In this document: positions 38,056 through 48,018 of the stretch, piece by piece | Numbering within the stretch: the first letter of the stretch is position 1 | How the letters are laid out: the number at the start of each line of letters is the position of its first letter | From: Campylobacter sputorum | Lineage (GTDB): Bacteria; Campylobacterota; Campylobacteria; Campylobacterales; Campylobacteraceae | Assembly (NCBI RefSeq): GCF_002220775.1 | Contig: NZ_CP019685.1 | Span: forward strand, 1,426,001-1,490,000 | Direction of reading: 5' to 3' | Length of the DNA: 64,000 bases | Translations under genes and position numbers: made by a program | The notes under the pieces: generated by a model | Told to the model about the DNA's origin: nothing | Database searches by the model: none | The model's input: only the letters and a program-made list of their open reading frames with translations

Positions 38056-39396
38056 CTAAGAAAAAAACACTTGATTTATCATGATAACAAGCACTGCAAA
38101 AGGTGCAACAAATCTAAGCAAAACATACCAAATATTAAAAAGTTTTTCTCCCATATAAGGTTTTAACAAAATCTCAATTGGACCTTTTTTCATTACAAAG
38201 CCAACAAATATAGAAGTTACTATACCACTTAATGGCATCATGATATTTGATGTTAAATAATCTAATATATCAAAAAAACTCTTTCCAAATAAGCTAAAAA
38301 CATCAGCCGTTTTACTATAATACCCTAAAATACAAAAAACACCTAAAATATATGTAAATATAAAAATAGCAATAATTGCATTTTTACGCGTCATATTGTG
38401 AGAATTTACAAGATAATATATGCTTGGCTCTATCATCGATATAGCAGAAGTTATAGCAGCAAAAAGCAAAGAAAGGAAAAATGCAAAAGCTAAAATATTT
38501 CCAATTATTCCAAGTTTTGCAAAAAGCACGGTCAAAGAGATGAAAATAAGTCCAGGACCTTGTTGCGATGGATCTGCATTAAACTCAAATATAAATGTAA
38601 AAACAACAAGTCCCATCATTATACCGATTAAAATATTTATAAAAACTATACTCAAACTTGATGTTAATATATTTGTTTTTTCTGGCAAACTTGCAGCGTA
38701 TGTTATTATCGTTGTTACACCAAGAGAAAGTGTAAAAAATGCAAGTCCAAGTGCAGATAAAACACTATCTTTATTTAAAGCCGAAAAATCCGGAACCAAC
38801 AAAAATGACAAGCTCTTCAAAAATCCATCATAACTAAGAGAATAAGCAACCATAAGCAAAAGTAATATAAAAAGTGCTGGCATCATCCAGACATTTAATT
38901 TTTCTATGCCATTTTTTACACCTTTTGAAACTATATAAAATGAAACCAACGAGCAAATTGTAAAACATATAAAAGATACAAAAAAATCATTACTAAGCAA
39001 AGCATTAAATGCTGCTCCACTTTCTTCCATACTTTTTGGCAAATAAACTACGCTAGTAACCGTATACTTTAAAATCCAGCCCATAACAACTGAATAAAAA
39101 GAGTAAATAAGCAAAGCCCCTATCATAAAAAATCCAGCAAATTTCCATTTTTCCTTATTATTTGGAGCTAATTTTCTAAAAGCATTTACTGCATCGCTTT
39201 CTGATAATCTACCTATTGCAATTTCTGCTAAAAATATCACAAAACTTACACTAAGTGTCAAAATAAGGTACAAAAGTATAAATGCACTTCCGCCGTTTTG
39301 TCCAACCAAAGTTGGAAATTTCCAAGCATTTCCAAGACCTACAGCACTTCCTGCAACAGCTAAAATAAACCCTATGCGACTAAATTTCTCATTCAT
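38056..39396 (-). CDS. Sodium-dependent (SNF/NSS-family) transporter, copy 2
   Basis: The middle paralog has the same 446-residue length as copy 1. Its helix 1 motif is AVGLGNAWKFPTLVGQNGG, with SAVGLG before it. The conserved LGLAFFTLSLGVTTIITYAAS (helix 6-7) differs from its neighbours at several places that could line the substrate site. It starts three bases after copy 3 stops, so translation is probably coupled. Confidence 0.9.
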   Translation of the reverse strand: MNEKFSRIGFILAVAGSAVGLGNAWKFPTLVGQNGGSAFILLYLILTLSVSFVIFLAEIAIGRLSESDAVNAFRKLAPNNKEKWKFAGFFMIGALLIYSFYSVVMGWILKYTVTSVVYLPKSMEESGAAFNALLSNDFFVSFICFTICSLVSFYIVSKGVKNGIEKLNVWMMPALFILLLLMVAYSLSYDGFLKSLSFLLVPDFSALNKDSVLSALGLAFFTLSLGVTTIITYAASLPEKTNILTSSLSIVFINILIGIMMGLVVFTFIFEFNADPSQQGPGLIFISLTVLFAKLGIIGNILAFAFFLSLLFAAITSAISMIEPSIYYLVNSHNMTRKNAIIAIFIFTYILGVFCILGYYSKTADVFSLFGKSFFDILDYLTSNIMMPLSGIVTSIFVGFVMKKGPIEILLKPYMGEKLFNIWYVLLRFVAPFAVLVIMINQVFFS

Positions 39397-39399
39397 ATT

Positions 39400-40746
39400 T
39401 TATCCTATCATTTTTTTGAAAAACAGCTCATAAGCCATTATCACAATAACAGCAAAAGGCGAAACAAATTTTAAAAAGAAATACCAAATTTCAAAATACA
39501 CATCTTTTAAGTATTTTCCAAAAAATTTCTTTATTATATCTCTTTTGATAACATAACCTACAAAAATCGCAGCGAAAAATCCACCAAGAGGCATTATTAT
39601 ATTAGATGCTAAATAATCCAAAATATCAAAAAAACTCATATCAAAAAAGCTAAATTTATCACTCGTAACAGTATAATAAGACAAAATACACATGCTAGAA
39701 AGCAAATAAACTATAAAACCTATTAAAATCAGTGCATTTTTTCTTTGCATTTTATAAGTATTAATAAGATAAAAAGCAAATGGTTCTACCATAGAAACAG
39801 CACTTGTTAATCCAGCGAAAAACAGTGCTATAAAAAACATTATCGCTAAAATATTTCCAATTATCCCAAGTTTTGCAAAAAGCGTTGTTAAGGAGATAAA
39901 TATAAGTCCTGGACCTTGTGAAACATTGGCATTAAACTCAAAAATAAAAGTAAATACAACAAGTCCCATCATAAGACCGATTAAAATATTTATAAATATA
40001 ATGTATAAAGTGCTAGAGATGAAATTTGTATTATCGTTTAAACTTGCACTATATGTTATAACAGAACCTGCACCTATAGAAAGGCTAAAAAATGCTAAGC
40101 CTAAGGCTTGCAAAACAGCACTTACACCAAGTTTGCTAAAATCTGGTAAAAACAGAAATTTAAAAGCATCCATAAACCCATTCATTGTAAATGAGTATAT
40201 TAGCATTAAGACAAGTATGATAAAAAGTGCTGGCATCATCCAAACATTTAATTTTTCTATGCCGTTTTTTACACCTCTTGAAACAACTATAAAAATACAA
40301 ACAAAAACTATACTAAAACTAATGAATTGAGAAAATAAGCTATTTGTAAGTAAATTGTCAAAAACAATTTTGCTACTTTGTATATCGCTTGGAAGTGAAA
40401 AAAAACTCAAATACACATAATAAACAGTCCAGCCGATAATAATACTATAAAAACTAACTATCAAAATAGCACCAAGCATACTAAAGCCAACAAATTTCCA
40501 AGAACTTTTTTCACCGCCTAAAGCCTTGTATGCATTTACTGGATCTTTTCCGCTTAATTTTCCAATGCTAAGCTCTGCTAAAAATATAACAAATCCAACG
40601 CAAAGTGTAAGCAAAAGATACAGGCAAACAAATGCACTTCCACCATTTTGCCCTACCAAAGTTGGAAATTTCCAAGCATTTCCAAGACCTACAGCACTTC
40701 CTGCAACAGCTAAAATAAACCCTATGCGACTAAATTTCTCATTCAT
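39400..40746 (-). CDS. Sodium-dependent (SNF/NSS-family) transporter, copy 3 (first in operon)
   Basis: The first gene of the tandem. I use the ATG at 40746 (product MNEKFSRIG, as in copy 2) rather than the TTG at 40752. The N-terminal 40 residues are nearly identical to copy 2, indicating recent duplication or gene conversion there. The middle and C-terminal parts diverge. The substrate is unknown, and no enzyme gene nearby suggests one. Confidence 0.9.
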   Translation of the reverse strand: MNEKFSRIGFILAVAGSAVGLGNAWKFPTLVGQNGGSAFVCLYLLLTLCVGFVIFLAELSIGKLSGKDPVNAYKALGGEKSSWKFVGFSMLGAILIVSFYSIIIGWTVYYVYLSFFSLPSDIQSSKIVFDNLLTNSLFSQFISFSIVFVCIFIVVSRGVKNGIEKLNVWMMPALFIILVLMLIYSFTMNGFMDAFKFLFLPDFSKLGVSAVLQALGLAFFSLSIGAGSVITYSASLNDNTNFISSTLYIIFINILIGLMMGLVVFTFIFEFNANVSQGPGLIFISLTTLFAKLGIIGNILAIMFFIALFFAGLTSAVSMVEPFAFYLINTYKMQRKNALILIGFIVYLLSSMCILSYYTVTSDKFSFFDMSFFDILDYLASNIIMPLGGFFAAIFVGYVIKRDIIKKFFGKYLKDVYFEIWYFFLKFVSPFAVIVIMAYELFFKKMIG

Positions 40747-40905
40747 AAACAAATATCCATATTTTTTAAATTAAAAATTTAATGTTATCAAAACAAAGCT
40801 TAAATAATATAATTTTAAACTTAAAAAATCAAATACATTAAAAATTTATGATGTAAAAGCATTTTAATTGTAGTTATTGTTTATAATTTGGTATTTTAAA
40901 CAAAA

Positions 40906-40931
40906 ATTATGCAAGCCTAAGCCTGCATAAT
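40906..40931 (-). terminator. Intrinsic terminator after the pdxS remnant
   Basis: On the minus strand ATTATGCAGGCTTA and GGCTTGCATAAT form a stem followed by TTTTTG. It sits just downstream of the pdxS stop, so the terminator has outlived the gene. Confidence 0.65.
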
Positions 40932-40933
40932 AA

Positions 40934-41420
40934 TTACCTTAAAGACATAATAGTCTTAATTTCTTCCTCGTTTATGCCAACCATAATTTCGCCAAGATCT
41001 TTAGAAACTTCTAGTATAACATCTATATTATTATAATTCGCCACAGCTTTAACTATAGCATTTGCCATTTTTGCAGGATTACCTGATTTAAATATACCAC
41101 TTCCTACAAATACGCCCTCTGCCCCAAGTTGTCTCATAAGTGCGGCATCTGCTGGAGTTGCAACACCGCCTGTTCCAGCTTCACCTTTTGTTCGTATCAT
41201 TTTAGCACTTTCACTAACACGCCTTAATGCTTCGCCTAAATTTCTAGCACCACAAACAAAAGGTGCTTTAAATATTTTTTCTATATGTTAGTATCATCAG
41301 CAAAAACTCTTTCAAGTGCCATAACAGCAACAGCAAATATCTTATGCTATTTTTGCTTGCTACACATCTGTAACATCCATTATAACTCCACCAAGAAACT
41401 TGCTACTTTTTCTCCAAAAT
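40934..41420 (-). pseudogene. pdxS: pdxS (pyridoxal-5'-phosphate synthase subunit) pseudogene
   Basis: PdxS makes pyridoxal phosphate with PdxT. The C-terminal part is clear: [18 protein letters not shown] then [10 protein letters not shown]. The middle reads [18 protein letters not shown] then [11 protein letters not shown] joined directly to [15 protein letters not shown]. In intact PdxS some 60-70 residues separate those two blocks, so there is an in-frame deletion. Upstream, FLGGVIMDVTDV is broken by stops and frameshifts, and the stretch between MALERV and PFVCGARN is far too short. No pdxT is visible. The gene is certainly inactive. Confidence 0.9.
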
Positions 41421-41493
41421 AGTTTTTATTTTTATAAAATTTATCAAAAGTTATGATAATAACCATATAAAAATTAAATTTAAATATAAATAA

Positions 41494-42585
41494 TTATTTT
41501 CTTACTTTTTTAATTGCATCTAAAAGCATTTCAAATCCAACTTTACTTGAATTCTCAACATCTTCCATAATCTCTATACCTTCTTCTTTATTTTTAGATG
41601 CCTCGTTTGCAAATATATTTACAGCCTTTAAAAGACCATTATGGACATTTTCGTGATGAAATGCTACTTTTTTTACTATATCTTGGTTATCTTTTAATAT
41701 AACTTTAACTTGTTCGCCAAACCATTTTCCAAATCTACAGCTTGTATGGTCTGGAATTTGTTGTATATCGTTATATAAAAACGCTTTATAAGCACTAAGC
41801 TTTAAATTTATATGATCTATCTTGCCATTACTTATACTAATCTCATTAGTAATGTTAGTAGCTTTATTTATAGTATCATTTGTGTTATTATTAACATCTT
41901 CTATATTTTTATGAAACTCATCAAGTCTTTGAGTAACATTCCCAGAAAGTTCTCTAAATTTCTCGCTCATCTCATACATTGTGTTAGAGTTTTGTTTTAG
42001 TTGATTTATATTCACTTCAACTTCACCGGTTGCTTTTTGTGTTCTCTCAGCTAGTTTTCTAACTTCATCAGCCACCACAGCAAATCCTCTACCATGTTCA
42101 CCAGCTCTTGCTGCTTCTATGGCAGCATTTAGTGCAAGAAGATTTGTTTGATCTGATATATCTTTTATCAAATTTATAATCTCTACTATGGCACCAACGC
42201 TTTCGTTTAATGAATGGGAGCTATTTTGAAGTTCACTGCTAGTTACTTCAACTTTCTGCATAGACTCATTTATATAACTTATTTCCTCTGTAAGAATTTT
42301 GGTTTTACCAAAAGTTTCGTTGTTTAACTCATTCATACTATTTAACATAACAAGATTTTCTTCCATAGTTCCTTGTAAAAAATTTATACCATCTGAGTAA
42401 CTTGCTATAAGGAGATCTAATGCCTTTTGCTTAGTGCTATCAACTACTTTTATATTATCTTTATTTGTCTCGCAACTATTTAGTTTAGATCTTAGATTTT
42501 CTATTTCGGCTTTTAGTAAATCATTTTCTTTTTTTAATAGTTCCAACTCAGCGGAATTTTGAGATTTTTTAGAATTCAAAAACAT
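41494..42585 (-). CDS. Cytoplasmic methyl-accepting chemotaxis protein with CZB domain, TlpD-like
   Basis: The 363-residue protein has no membrane helix. An N-terminal coiled coil (about 9-45) leads into an MCP signalling domain with the hairpin tip [20 protein letters not shown] near 150-170. The last 100 residues form a CZB zinc-binding domain with [10 protein letters not shown] and HHENVH. This is the layout of Helicobacter TlpD, which senses oxidants or energy state. It has its own promoter region and no chemotaxis neighbours. Confidence 0.92.
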   Translation of the reverse strand: MFLNSKKSQNSAELELLKKENDLLKAEIENLRSKLNSCETNKDNIKVVDSTKQKALDLLIASYSDGINFLQGTMEENLVMLNSMNELNNETFGKTKILTEEISYINESMQKVEVTSSELQNSSHSLNESVGAIVEIINLIKDISDQTNLLALNAAIEAARAGEHGRGFAVVADEVRKLAERTQKATGEVEVNINQLKQNSNTMYEMSEKFRELSGNVTQRLDEFHKNIEDVNNNTNDTINKATNITNEISISNGKIDHINLKLSAYKAFLYNDIQQIPDHTSCRFGKWFGEQVKVILKDNQDIVKKVAFHHENVHNGLLKAVNIFANEASKNKEEGIEIMEDVENSSKVGFEMLLDAIKKVRK

Positions 42586-42696
42586 AAATATCCTTTTGTT
42601 AAATTATTTTTATCATTATATCATAGTTTTATTGTTAAATTTTATGTTTTGTTAGCTAGTATTGTAAAAAATAAAGAAAAAATATAGAAATTTAAG

Positions 42697-42726
42697 AAAA
42701 AAAAGATGAGCGAAAGCTCGCTCATC
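42697..42726 (-). terminator. Intrinsic terminator of the porin gene
   Basis: On the minus strand GATGAGCGA and TCGCTCATC form a nine-base stem with a four-base loop, followed by eight T. It is eight bases after the porin stop and is the strongest terminator in the window. Confidence 0.9.
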
Positions 42727-42733
42727 AACTAAA

Positions 42734-43924
42734 TTAGAATGAGTATTTAGCCTCAAATCTAAATCTATTATCATCGTGATCTTTACCGGCTCCATCATAA
42801 TTAACTTGAGAATACCATGTTTTAAATTTAAGATTTTTAGTGTGTGCATAGTCTATTCTAGCAACCCATTCGCTTTGATCTTGAGTACCTGCATTTGTTT
42901 TGTTTTCACCGTCTATATACTCTCCACCTATTCTTAACTTATCAAAGAATGTATATCCAGCACCAGCAAACCAGAACCAATTTTCACCTTCAAATAATGT
43001 ATAATCAAGTAGTTCTTCACCTGGGCTAATAAATGATCCTTGATCCTCATAAGAGATTACGCCAGCTTTATCTTTTGAATCAGCTTCGAAGTTTATATAT
43101 CCAGCACTTAAATCAAAACCAGCTACTTCAGCAGTTAACTCAGCTGCATAAAACTGTGCATCATCTGCTAAATTATTAGTTAATTCTTCTAAATCACCAT
43201 CAACTGATGAGAAAGCGTATTGTGCTTTTACACCAAGCATTACTGGATCTAAATCGAAGTTAAATGCTAAATCAGCTGCAAAAAGATCAGCTACATCTAT
43301 AAGTGATGCATACCATAGTTGGAAAGATAGTGGATCATAAGAACCTATAGCAGCTACACCATATAGATTGTGTTCATTGGTTTTCAATTCTAAAGAACCA
43401 ATATCACTATCGTTATCTAGGTTATCAAATGCTATAGCAGCTAGAGTTAAACCTTCTATATCTTGGTTAAGAACTTTGATACCATCACCTACCATATCAT
43501 CAGTGAAAAATGCACCAACTTCTTGACGACCAGCCATGATAGTTGTATTGCCTATTGTATATCCTAACAATGCTTGTCTAAGTTTAAAATCATCGTAATC
43601 TTCACCAGTGCTGCTTGCTTTTCCATCAAAATTCCAGTTATTAGCACCTTTCTCTCCAGATGGATCTCTTGAATCGTATTGTAAACCAACTACTGTAAAG
43701 AAGTTATCATCTAAAGCAGCTTTAAAATTTACTACGCCTTTAAATCCATGTTCACCTTTTGACTCATTTTTTTCAGATTCGTCATCATCATGTGTATAAC
43801 GATATCTTAAATATCCGCTAACATCAACATCTTTTATAGCATCTTCTAGTGGAATAGCCGAAGCTGTCACAGAAAATGTACCTAGTGCAACCATAACCGC
43901 TAAACTAAGTTTAGTTAATTTCAT
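42734..43924 (-). CDS. porA: Major outer-membrane porin (Campylobacter MOMP/PorA type)
   Basis: The start at 43924 follows AAGGAGAAATTT and gives a 396-residue precursor with a signal peptide of about 22 residues (MKLTKLSLAVMVALG, cleaved near ASA). The mature protein starts IPLEDAIKDVDVSGYLRYRY, typical of Campylobacter porins, and ends in the outer-membrane signature FRFEAKYSF with terminal Phe. Alternating strands and acidic loops fit a trimeric beta barrel. It is the likely main general porin. It is flanked by a strong terminator and a long upstream region with a G9 tract. Confidence 0.93.
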   Translation of the reverse strand: MKLTKLSLAVMVALGTFSVTASAIPLEDAIKDVDVSGYLRYRYTHDDDESEKNESKGEHGFKGVVNFKAALDDNFFTVVGLQYDSRDPSGEKGANNWNFDGKASSTGEDYDDFKLRQALLGYTIGNTTIMAGRQEVGAFFTDDMVGDGIKVLNQDIEGLTLAAIAFDNLDNDSDIGSLELKTNEHNLYGVAAIGSYDPLSFQLWYASLIDVADLFAADLAFNFDLDPVMLGVKAQYAFSSVDGDLEELTNNLADDAQFYAAELTAEVAGFDLSAGYINFEADSKDKAGVISYEDQGSFISPGEELLDYTLFEGENWFWFAGAGYTFFDKLRIGGEYIDGENKTNAGTQDQSEWVARIDYAHTKNLKFKTWYSQVNYDGAGKDHDDNRFRFEAKYSF

Positions 43925-44701
43925 AAATTTCTCCTTAATCTGTTTTGGTAAACGAATGATAACATAAAAAATCATTTTTTATGCTTAAAATTTTATAAAT
44001 TTATATGTAAAGATTAACAAATAAAAAATAAATTTGTAATTTCTGCACTAAAACATATTTTTAAATATATTGCTTTACTTTATACCCCCCCCCTCACATC
44101 CCAACATACTACCAAAAAACATATTTAAAACTATAAAAATAAAGTTGCTCTGTTAGTTCTCCTTGTGCTTAGTTTAGATCAGTTTAGTTCATACACACGA
44201 AAAGGAGATGAATTTAATAAATTATCAATTTACTATAAAATTTGATATTTTTGATTTTATAATATATTTAATTTATTTTTAATATTTTAAAATATTTTTA
44301 AATATTATTTTATTCCTCAAACACTAGTTCAGCAATAAAGAAAATTCATATCAATTTTACTAAAATTAATAATAGTTCTTACAAACTTTTTAGAAACTAT
44401 TTCTACAAAGCTACAAGCATAGCGAAGTAAAATGGAATTTTGTTACCTTGAGCCTAAACATAATTAAATTGATATCCCAATACACTACCTACACTTTAAA
44501 CATTATAAATATTAGCAATAATTTAAAATTTATTTTTATACAAACATTCAGATAAAGCATGAAAAAGACTTTAACAAAAATATAAAATAATCTAAATTTA
44601 AAAAGATATATCACTAGCACGATATTTTATAGTAGTTCTTAAAAAATTAAATTTATACTAATTAATTTTACTAAAAATAATGGTTAGTTTATATTATATA
44701 T
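43925..44701. other. Upstream region of the porin gene; no gene seen
   Basis: About 775 AT-rich bases. Near the porin it must contain the promoter; TATCAT at about 43957-43962 (minus strand) is one candidate -10. A C9 run is at 44085-44093. Short frames exist (for example MFFGSMLGCEGGG on the minus strand across the tract) but none has both a start site and coding character. The rest shows no repeats or recognisable remnants. Confidence 0.55.
44085..44093. repeat. Homopolymeric C9 (G9 on minus strand) tract
   Basis: Nine consecutive C, 161 bases upstream of the porin ATG and read as G9 in the porin direction. Poly-G tracts of this length are the phase-variable contingency loci of Campylobacter, and are otherwise absent from this AT-rich window. 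Confidence 0.9.
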
Positions 44702-45383
44702 GGATCTAGCCTAGCAACCATTTCTTTTTAAGTAATTTTAAAAGTATATTATACATAAATTTTTATCTTTTCTCCACCTAAATTCACACTCTTTCAAATG
44801 AAGTTCAAAATTTGCCTTTACTTCGTTAAATTCAGCTAATCTACATTTTGTTGCACTCCAAAAACTTTCAATTACATTTATGTATATATCTCCATCAAGT
44901 GTAAATTAGTTCTTGCTGTGATTTACCCTAAAATGTTTATTCTGCTAGTCCATCGCAACAATAATCATCAGTATAAATCACGCTTTACATCAATTTTACG
45001 CTCTATTAAAGTGTTGCCTTTCTCATATAAGGTGTGATTTTGGTAAAACTTCTTTGTTGCTACTCCAAATACATGTTGCATACTAGTGCCTCTATCTATT
45101 TTTAGTTTTACCTTGTTTATAGCTTTCGAAGCGACTTTCATCAAGTTCACACTACCGATAATTTTATCAAATTTAGCCATTTGATATTCGTAAATTTCTT
45201 GTCTAAAAATCATAAAATATAGATTTATAGTATTGCGATTAATGCTTAATAGTTTACTTCTAAAAGTGGCATTTGTATCGCAAGTTAGAAGTGAAAAATA
45301 ATTTTTTGATTTTATAAGTGCTTAAAGCACGATTATTTAGAGTTTTAATAAGTATTATTATACTATAATGCTAGGCTAGTCCC
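44702..45383 (-). mobile_element. Degenerate IS1595-family (ISXO2-like) insertion sequence
   Basis: Inverted ends CTAGCCTAGCA (44706-44716) and its complement (45369-45379) bracket about 680 bases, the usual size of small IS1595 elements. The outer bases are GG and CCC, also typical. Flanking TATATAT on both sides could be part of a target duplication, but the area is too AT-rich to be sure. The transposase inside is broken. Confidence 0.7.
44770..45300 (-). pseudogene. IS1595-family transposase remnant
   Basis: In several frames on the minus strand: SINRNTINLYFMIFRQEIYEY near the start, then ELDES in another frame, VFGVATKKFYQNHTLYEKG, and INVIESFWSATKCRLAEFN followed by FELHLKECEFRW at the end. 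These are the DDE-region and HLKECEFRW landmarks of ISXO2-like transposases. At least four frameshifts or stops are needed to join them, and part of the catalytic core is missing. Confidence 0.75.
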
Positions 45384-45637
45384 TATATATTCAATTCAAT
45401 ATATTAATAATCAAATACTATAAATAAATTTAAAGATATAAATACCAATAAAGAAACATTAAATTTATAAATATTATATTATTTATAATCAATAAAATAA
45501 TTGTGAAACAAAAGTAATAAAAGTAAATTATATTTAATTTAATATGAATTATTATATAAAAAATACTAAATTTATTTAATTATTTTAATATAAATAAATG
45601 TGAATAAATTAAGAAAGATTTGTAGAATAAATTATTA

Positions 45638-45762
45638 ACACGCTTTGCAGCGACTTACTTTTCCACATCCCAGTAAGGGAGAGTATCATCAGCCATGATA
45701 TGCTTAGCTTCTTGGTTCGAGATGGGGCAAGGCGTTTCCATATCTGTATAGCCACAAAGCAG
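45638..45762 (-). rRNA. rrf: 5S ribosomal RNA
   Basis: On the minus strand the sequence contains CCCCATCTCGAACCAAGAAGC and the TACTCTCCCTTACTGGGA helix of 5S rRNA, with pairing ends GCTTTGTGGC and GCTGCAAAGC. The ends are approximate. It lies downstream of 23S in the same transcript. Confidence 0.92.
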
Positions 45763-46325
45763 TGTTAAATAAAAATACTTTCTCTTTTTATTTATACTGC
45801 GTCAAGATTAAAAAGTATGCTTATTATTCGCTTTCCTTATCTAAATTAAAAATAGTCGTATTTTAAGCAAACCACGAACTTATAAAAGTATTCTTATTAA
45901 ACACTGTTAGATAAATTGTTAAAAGTCTAAGTTTTAATTATAAAACTTTTTACTTATTAAGGATTAAAGATATTTCACTTTTATATCTTTCTAGCAAACT
46001 TGATTTGTGATTAGATGTAAGGCTTGTAAAAAGTTTGATTAGTTTTAAGTGAGTTACCTTAAAGGTAATGAATGCAAAAATCTAATCAAGCTTTCGTGCA
46101 ATTGTTCTTACACTAAACTAAATCATTATTAATTTTATCCTTAACAAGGAAGTGATGCTTAATTTTAACTATTTATTTGTATAGTTATTATGTATTTTTG
46201 GAGGTATTTTTTCGCTAAACAAGGAAGACAAATGAGTTCAAGGGAGTTACCATATAGGTAATGACCGCAGAACTATATGAAGTCTGACGCAGTTTAGTAG
46301 AAAAAAGACAAACAAAAAAAATAAA
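45763..46325 (-). other. 23S-5S spacer with processing stem
   Basis: The 560-base spacer holds no gene. At 46138-46158 the bases CCTTAACAAGGAAGTGATGC pair with the sequence before 23S at 50070-50090. Two small palindromes, TTACCTTAAAGGTAA near 46054 and TTACCATATAGGTAA near 46247, lie in similar contexts and look like a duplicated stem-loop. Confidence 0.65.
46138..46158 (-). other. 3' arm of the pre-23S processing stem
   Basis: This arm is complementary to 50070-50090 over 21 bases with one mismatch, bracketing 23S. Such stems are RNase III targets in pre-rRNA. Confidence 0.75.
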
Positions 46326-46593
46326 AGATAAGCAAACGAGCTATTAGTACTGGTCAGCTAAATGACTTACATCACTTACACATCCAGCCTATCAAACTTA
46401 TAGTCTATAAGAGCTCTTAAAAGAAGATTCATCTTGGAGTTGGCTTCGAGCTTAGATGCTTTCAGCTCTTATCACATCCCAACTTAGCTACTGGGCGATG
46501 CTCTTGGCAGAACAACCCATACACCAGTGGTTGGTTCGACCCGGTCCTCTCGTACTAGGGTCAACTCTCCTCAATCTTCTTACGCCCACGGCA

Positions 46594-46679
<86 letters not shown>

Positions 46680-46680
46680 C

Positions 46681-46736
<56 letters not shown>

Positions 46737-46783
46737 GCTCTTGGGGGAGATCAGCCTGTTATCCCCGGGGTACCTTTTATCCT

Positions 46784-46825
<42 letters not shown>

Positions 46826-47260
46826 ACCGACTTTCGTCTCTGCTCGGCTTGTATGCCTCACAGTTAAGCTAGTTTATGCCTTTATACTCTACAAACGATT
46901 TCCAACCGTTCTGAACTAACCTTTGTAAGCCTCCGTTACATTTTGGGAGGCGACCGCCCCAGTCAAACTACCCACCAGACATTGTCCTACATGAGGATAA
47001 CTCATGCTAGTTAGCTACCCAAATAAAAAAGAGTGGTATCTCAACAATGGCTCACCATAAACCAAAATCTATGGATCAAAGCCTCCCACCTATCCTGCGC
47101 ATTTTTATCCAAGTAGCAGTGTCAAGCTATAGTAAAGGTCCACGGGGTCTTTCCGTCTTGCCGCGGGTAGGAGGAATTTTCACCTCCACTACAATTTCAC
47201 TGGATCCCTCTTTGAGACAGCTCCCATCTCGTTACGCCATTCATGCAGGTCGGTATTTAA

Positions 47261-47313
<53 letters not shown>

Positions 47314-47366
47314 TCGGGCTTCGATCAAGAGCTTCGCTAATGCTAACCCCATCAATTAACCTTCGA

Positions 47367-47401
<35 letters not shown>

Positions 47402-47406
47402 ACGTG

Positions 47407-47439
<33 letters not shown>

Positions 47440-48018
47440 GGAGGGACTCTTTGTTGTAACCTCTAGGGCTTTAACACCCTGGTAGGCACACCTTATACCG
47501 AAGATACGGTGCTATTTTGCAGAGTTCCTTAAAGAGAGTTCTTCCACGCGCCTTAGAATACTCATCCCACCCACCTGTGTCGGTTTACGGTACGGGCTTT
47601 GATTACTAAACTTAGAAACTTTTCTTGGCTCTATAGCATCATGGGTTCTTACGCTACTCCGAAGAGTTTTGTAAGCCTTTAAGATTTCAGATAAAGAGTT
47701 ACGGATTTGCCTATAACTCAACCTACATCCTTAGACTAACTATTCCATCAGTTAGCCCCACTAGCTTTAAGCGTCCTTCCATCGCACATAATCAAAGGTA
47801 TTGGAATATTAACCAATTTTCCATCGCATACCCCTTTCGGACTTTGCTTAGGACCCGACTAACCCTACGATGACGAGCATCGCGTAGGAAACCTTGGGTT
47901 TACGGCGTTAATGATTCTCACATTAATTATCGCTACTCATGCCTGCATGCTCACTTGCATCCGCTCCAGCGCTCCTTACCGGTACACCTTCAACGCTGAA
48001 TGCAACGCTCTCCTACCA

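Noticed and set aside
44208-44282. 24-codon frame MNLINYQFT after AAAGGAG
   Set aside because: The Shine-Dalgarno touches the ATG, the peptide is simply AT-rich and hydrophobic, and nothing supports expression.
47140-47170. Possible macrolide-resistance change in 23S
   Set aside because: The A2058/A2059 region reads GGAAAG in the rRNA sense, which is wild type.
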